Position numbers and translations under genes: made by a program
Shown: positions 62,420 to 64,000 of the stretch, one piece after another
How positions within the stretch are numbered: the stretch's first letter is position 1
How the letters are laid out: each line of letters starts with the position of its first letter
The notes under the pieces: model-generated
Told to the model about the DNA's origin: nothing
The model's input: only the letters and a program-made list of their open reading frames with translations
Databases searched by the model: none
From: Quillaja saponaria
Taxonomy: Eukaryota > Streptophyta > Magnoliopsida > Fabales > Quillajaceae
DNA: 64,000 nt
Direction of reading: 5' to 3'
Assembly (NCBI GenBank): GCA_029379385.1
Contig: CM055618.1
Coordinates: 10,116,134 to 10,180,133 of the forward strand

Positions 62420-62830
62420 TGTTGGATTTGTCCAAGCTGGAGACCTAGCGAGGTATCTCTTAAATATGTTTGATGTCTCTTGTCTCGGTACCCTGGCGAT
62501 CCTCGTGCCTTCGAGGTGGACTTGCAAATAATGGACGGGATCTCAGTCCTAGGTGAACTTCCTAGGCACTCAGACGATCAAGTCAGAAAAGGAGAGCCAT
62601 AAAACCAAGAAGGGACGAGTCCAACTCTAATAGTCTAAGTGTGTGTTCTGTCTCTTTTCAAACATTGAGATGTGCATATATAGTAGAAGAGAGTACCGAC
62701 ACAGGCAACCTGAACTGATCATACATTAAAGTCTTTGAACGACTGCCACTTGGCAAGCTTTCACTGGGTGTCAATATATTATATTAACAGATAGTCTCTC
62801 TAGTTTCAATCCTGCCAGAGAATGCTACAG
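62420..62830. mobile_element. GC-richer LTR-like fragment
   Basis: A sharply less AT-rich patch containing CTTCGAGGTGGACTTGCAAA, GATCAAGTCAG and a TATATAG motif at about 62679. This resembles LTR segments common in plant genomes. No paired LTR, primer site or coding frame was recognised, and borders are approximate. Confidence 0.35.
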
Positions 62831-63039
62831 TCAATATGCTAATAAACCATGGTTGATGTTCTTAAAATCATGAGTTGATCAAAGAAAGAAAGAATAATTG
62901 CCATAGGTTTCCAGAAATGCTTTTTTCAATTGACACTATGAGAAGATAATTGAGTATCACAACACAAGAGCTAGAATGCAATGCTCAAAATGTTGAATGT
63001 TTTTCAAACTTAGATTATGGATGCTTCTATTTTATTATT

Positions 63040-63170
63040 GGGTGGTGTTATGTGCACTACTTAATGTTGTTAGGTGGACTACAAAATAAAAAGATGTAGT
63101 GATTTTGTTTTTGTCTTCTAGTGCATTTATAGTGCACCTAACAATATTTGTAGTCTACATAACAATGCCC
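63040..63170. mobile_element. 131-bp hAT-type MITE with perfect 8-bp TSD
   Basis: TTATTATT flanks both ends (63032-63039 and 63171-63178). Left end GGGTGGTGTTATGTGCACTA and inverted right end GGGCATTGTTATGTAGACTA are imperfect inverted repeats that continue (TTGTTAGGTG.ACTA) to about 43 bases each, leaving a spacer of about 45. Size, terminal repeats and 8-bp duplication fit a hAT-derived MITE. Non-coding; could fold into a hairpin. Confidence 0.75.
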
Positions 63171-63178
63171 TTATTATT

Positions 63179-64000
63179 TCATACTTCTTGTTATTTGACT
63201 GCTTGCAATTTTTCAATAAATATACTTCTGTGATAAAAATAAACAAGTTACCAAACAACTAATATTGTGGGAGATCATTTACTTTTGAGTAAGATGATTG
63301 AAGGAACACATTTGATTTCATCTATAGGAGATGAAAAATAATGAACCTTTCCATCACAAATAGGTTTCTTCACTGCTATAAGATAACTTCACAATTGATC
63401 AGCTCAAATAAGTAGTGAAAATATCATCTAAAAAATTAGTCATTATATTTATTTGGCATACTCTTTCTTAAAGTTAAATCATTTTTGTTTATGAATAGAG
63501 ATATATCAAATTAGGTTTATTCATGTACTTATAAGAAGAGTGAGGGTAAGTTAAGAATTTTTTGTTTAAGATTAAATATTTTAAAAAATACCAAAAAGAT
63601 GAGAAGATAATAGAAATTAAATTGAAAAAGTAGAAAGTTATATTTTATATATTAACTTGGGAGAGATGTGAGAATTAGTACGTGATGTGAAAAATAATAC
63701 AACTTAGAGTAGAGAAGGAATTAATGGGTGATGTAGCAAAATATTAGATAGTTCATTGATAATGTGTTAACAATATATTGTCTTAATTCTCATATATCAT
63801 TTATAGATATATCAAATTAGTTTTATATCACGTACAACACAAATTGAGTCTTATCTTTCAAATCTTAAATGCATTAAAACAAGTAAGTTACATTAAAAAT
63901 ATTTTTACAATCTTTGGTAATAAACTTAATTTTGAAAAAGAAAAAAAAATCTTATAACTATTAAGAACTTGTTAAATAAATAAAAATTCCACCGCACAAA
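63179..64000. other. AT-rich intergenic DNA to window end
   Basis: No open frame, RNA gene or transposon terminus that I can support. Confidence 0.5.

Noticed and set aside
1..64000. CRISPR array, operon, phage or other prokaryotic system
   Set aside because: Spliced plant genes and plant transposons throughout; the repeats are tandem or inverted without regular spacers.

Overview
The window is nuclear DNA of a flowering plant, most likely a eudicot. It is AT-rich, its genes have many introns with GT..AG borders, two products carry plastid-targeting N-termini, and the intergenic DNA and large introns hold typical plant transposon remnants (CACTA, Mutator-like, hAT-like, a tRNA-derived SINE, LTR and non-LTR tails). 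The species cannot be named from sequence alone. All gene models below were built by hand by joining open frames at GT..AG sites and checking phase across every junction.

Layout. 1-4.9 kb: tandem duplications and a few open segments on the + strand, ending in a plausible last exon at 4709-4831. They may be the 3' part of an unrecognised or decayed gene. 6.76-9.06 kb (+): a complete six-exon FATB-type acyl-ACP thioesterase of 399 aa. 10.2-14.7 kb (-), with a non-coding leader exon near 16.5 kb: a complete base-exchange phosphatidylserine synthase of 426 aa in 12 coding exons, convergent with the thioesterase gene. 17-30 kb: about 13 kb of AT-rich intergenic DNA with a SINE, a CACTA terminus and a 1.2 kb long-inverted-repeat element. 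30.2-53.8 kb (-): a complete 19-exon DExH-box RNA helicase of 1201 aa related to the DHX36/DExH1-DExH3-DExH5 group; its introns, especially the 7-kb intron 8, are packed with nested transposons. 55.9-59.3 kb (-): a complete six-exon plastid class I fructose-bisphosphate aldolase of 393 aa. 59.4-64 kb: AT-rich intergenic DNA with a long-inverted-repeat element, a decayed tandem repeat, a GC-richer LTR-like fragment and a 131-bp MITE with a perfect 8-bp target duplication.

The four intact genes are housekeeping genes without operon-like linkage: plastid fatty-acid release, ER phosphatidylserine synthesis, RNA remodelling, and Calvin-cycle/plastid glycolysis. I found no convincing new multi-gene system. 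The most unusual content is the transposon record: two long-arm foldback elements that could give hairpin RNA, a Mutator-like element with an exact 9-bp target duplication inside a helicase intron, and two related inverted-repeat elements of one unnamed family within that same gene.
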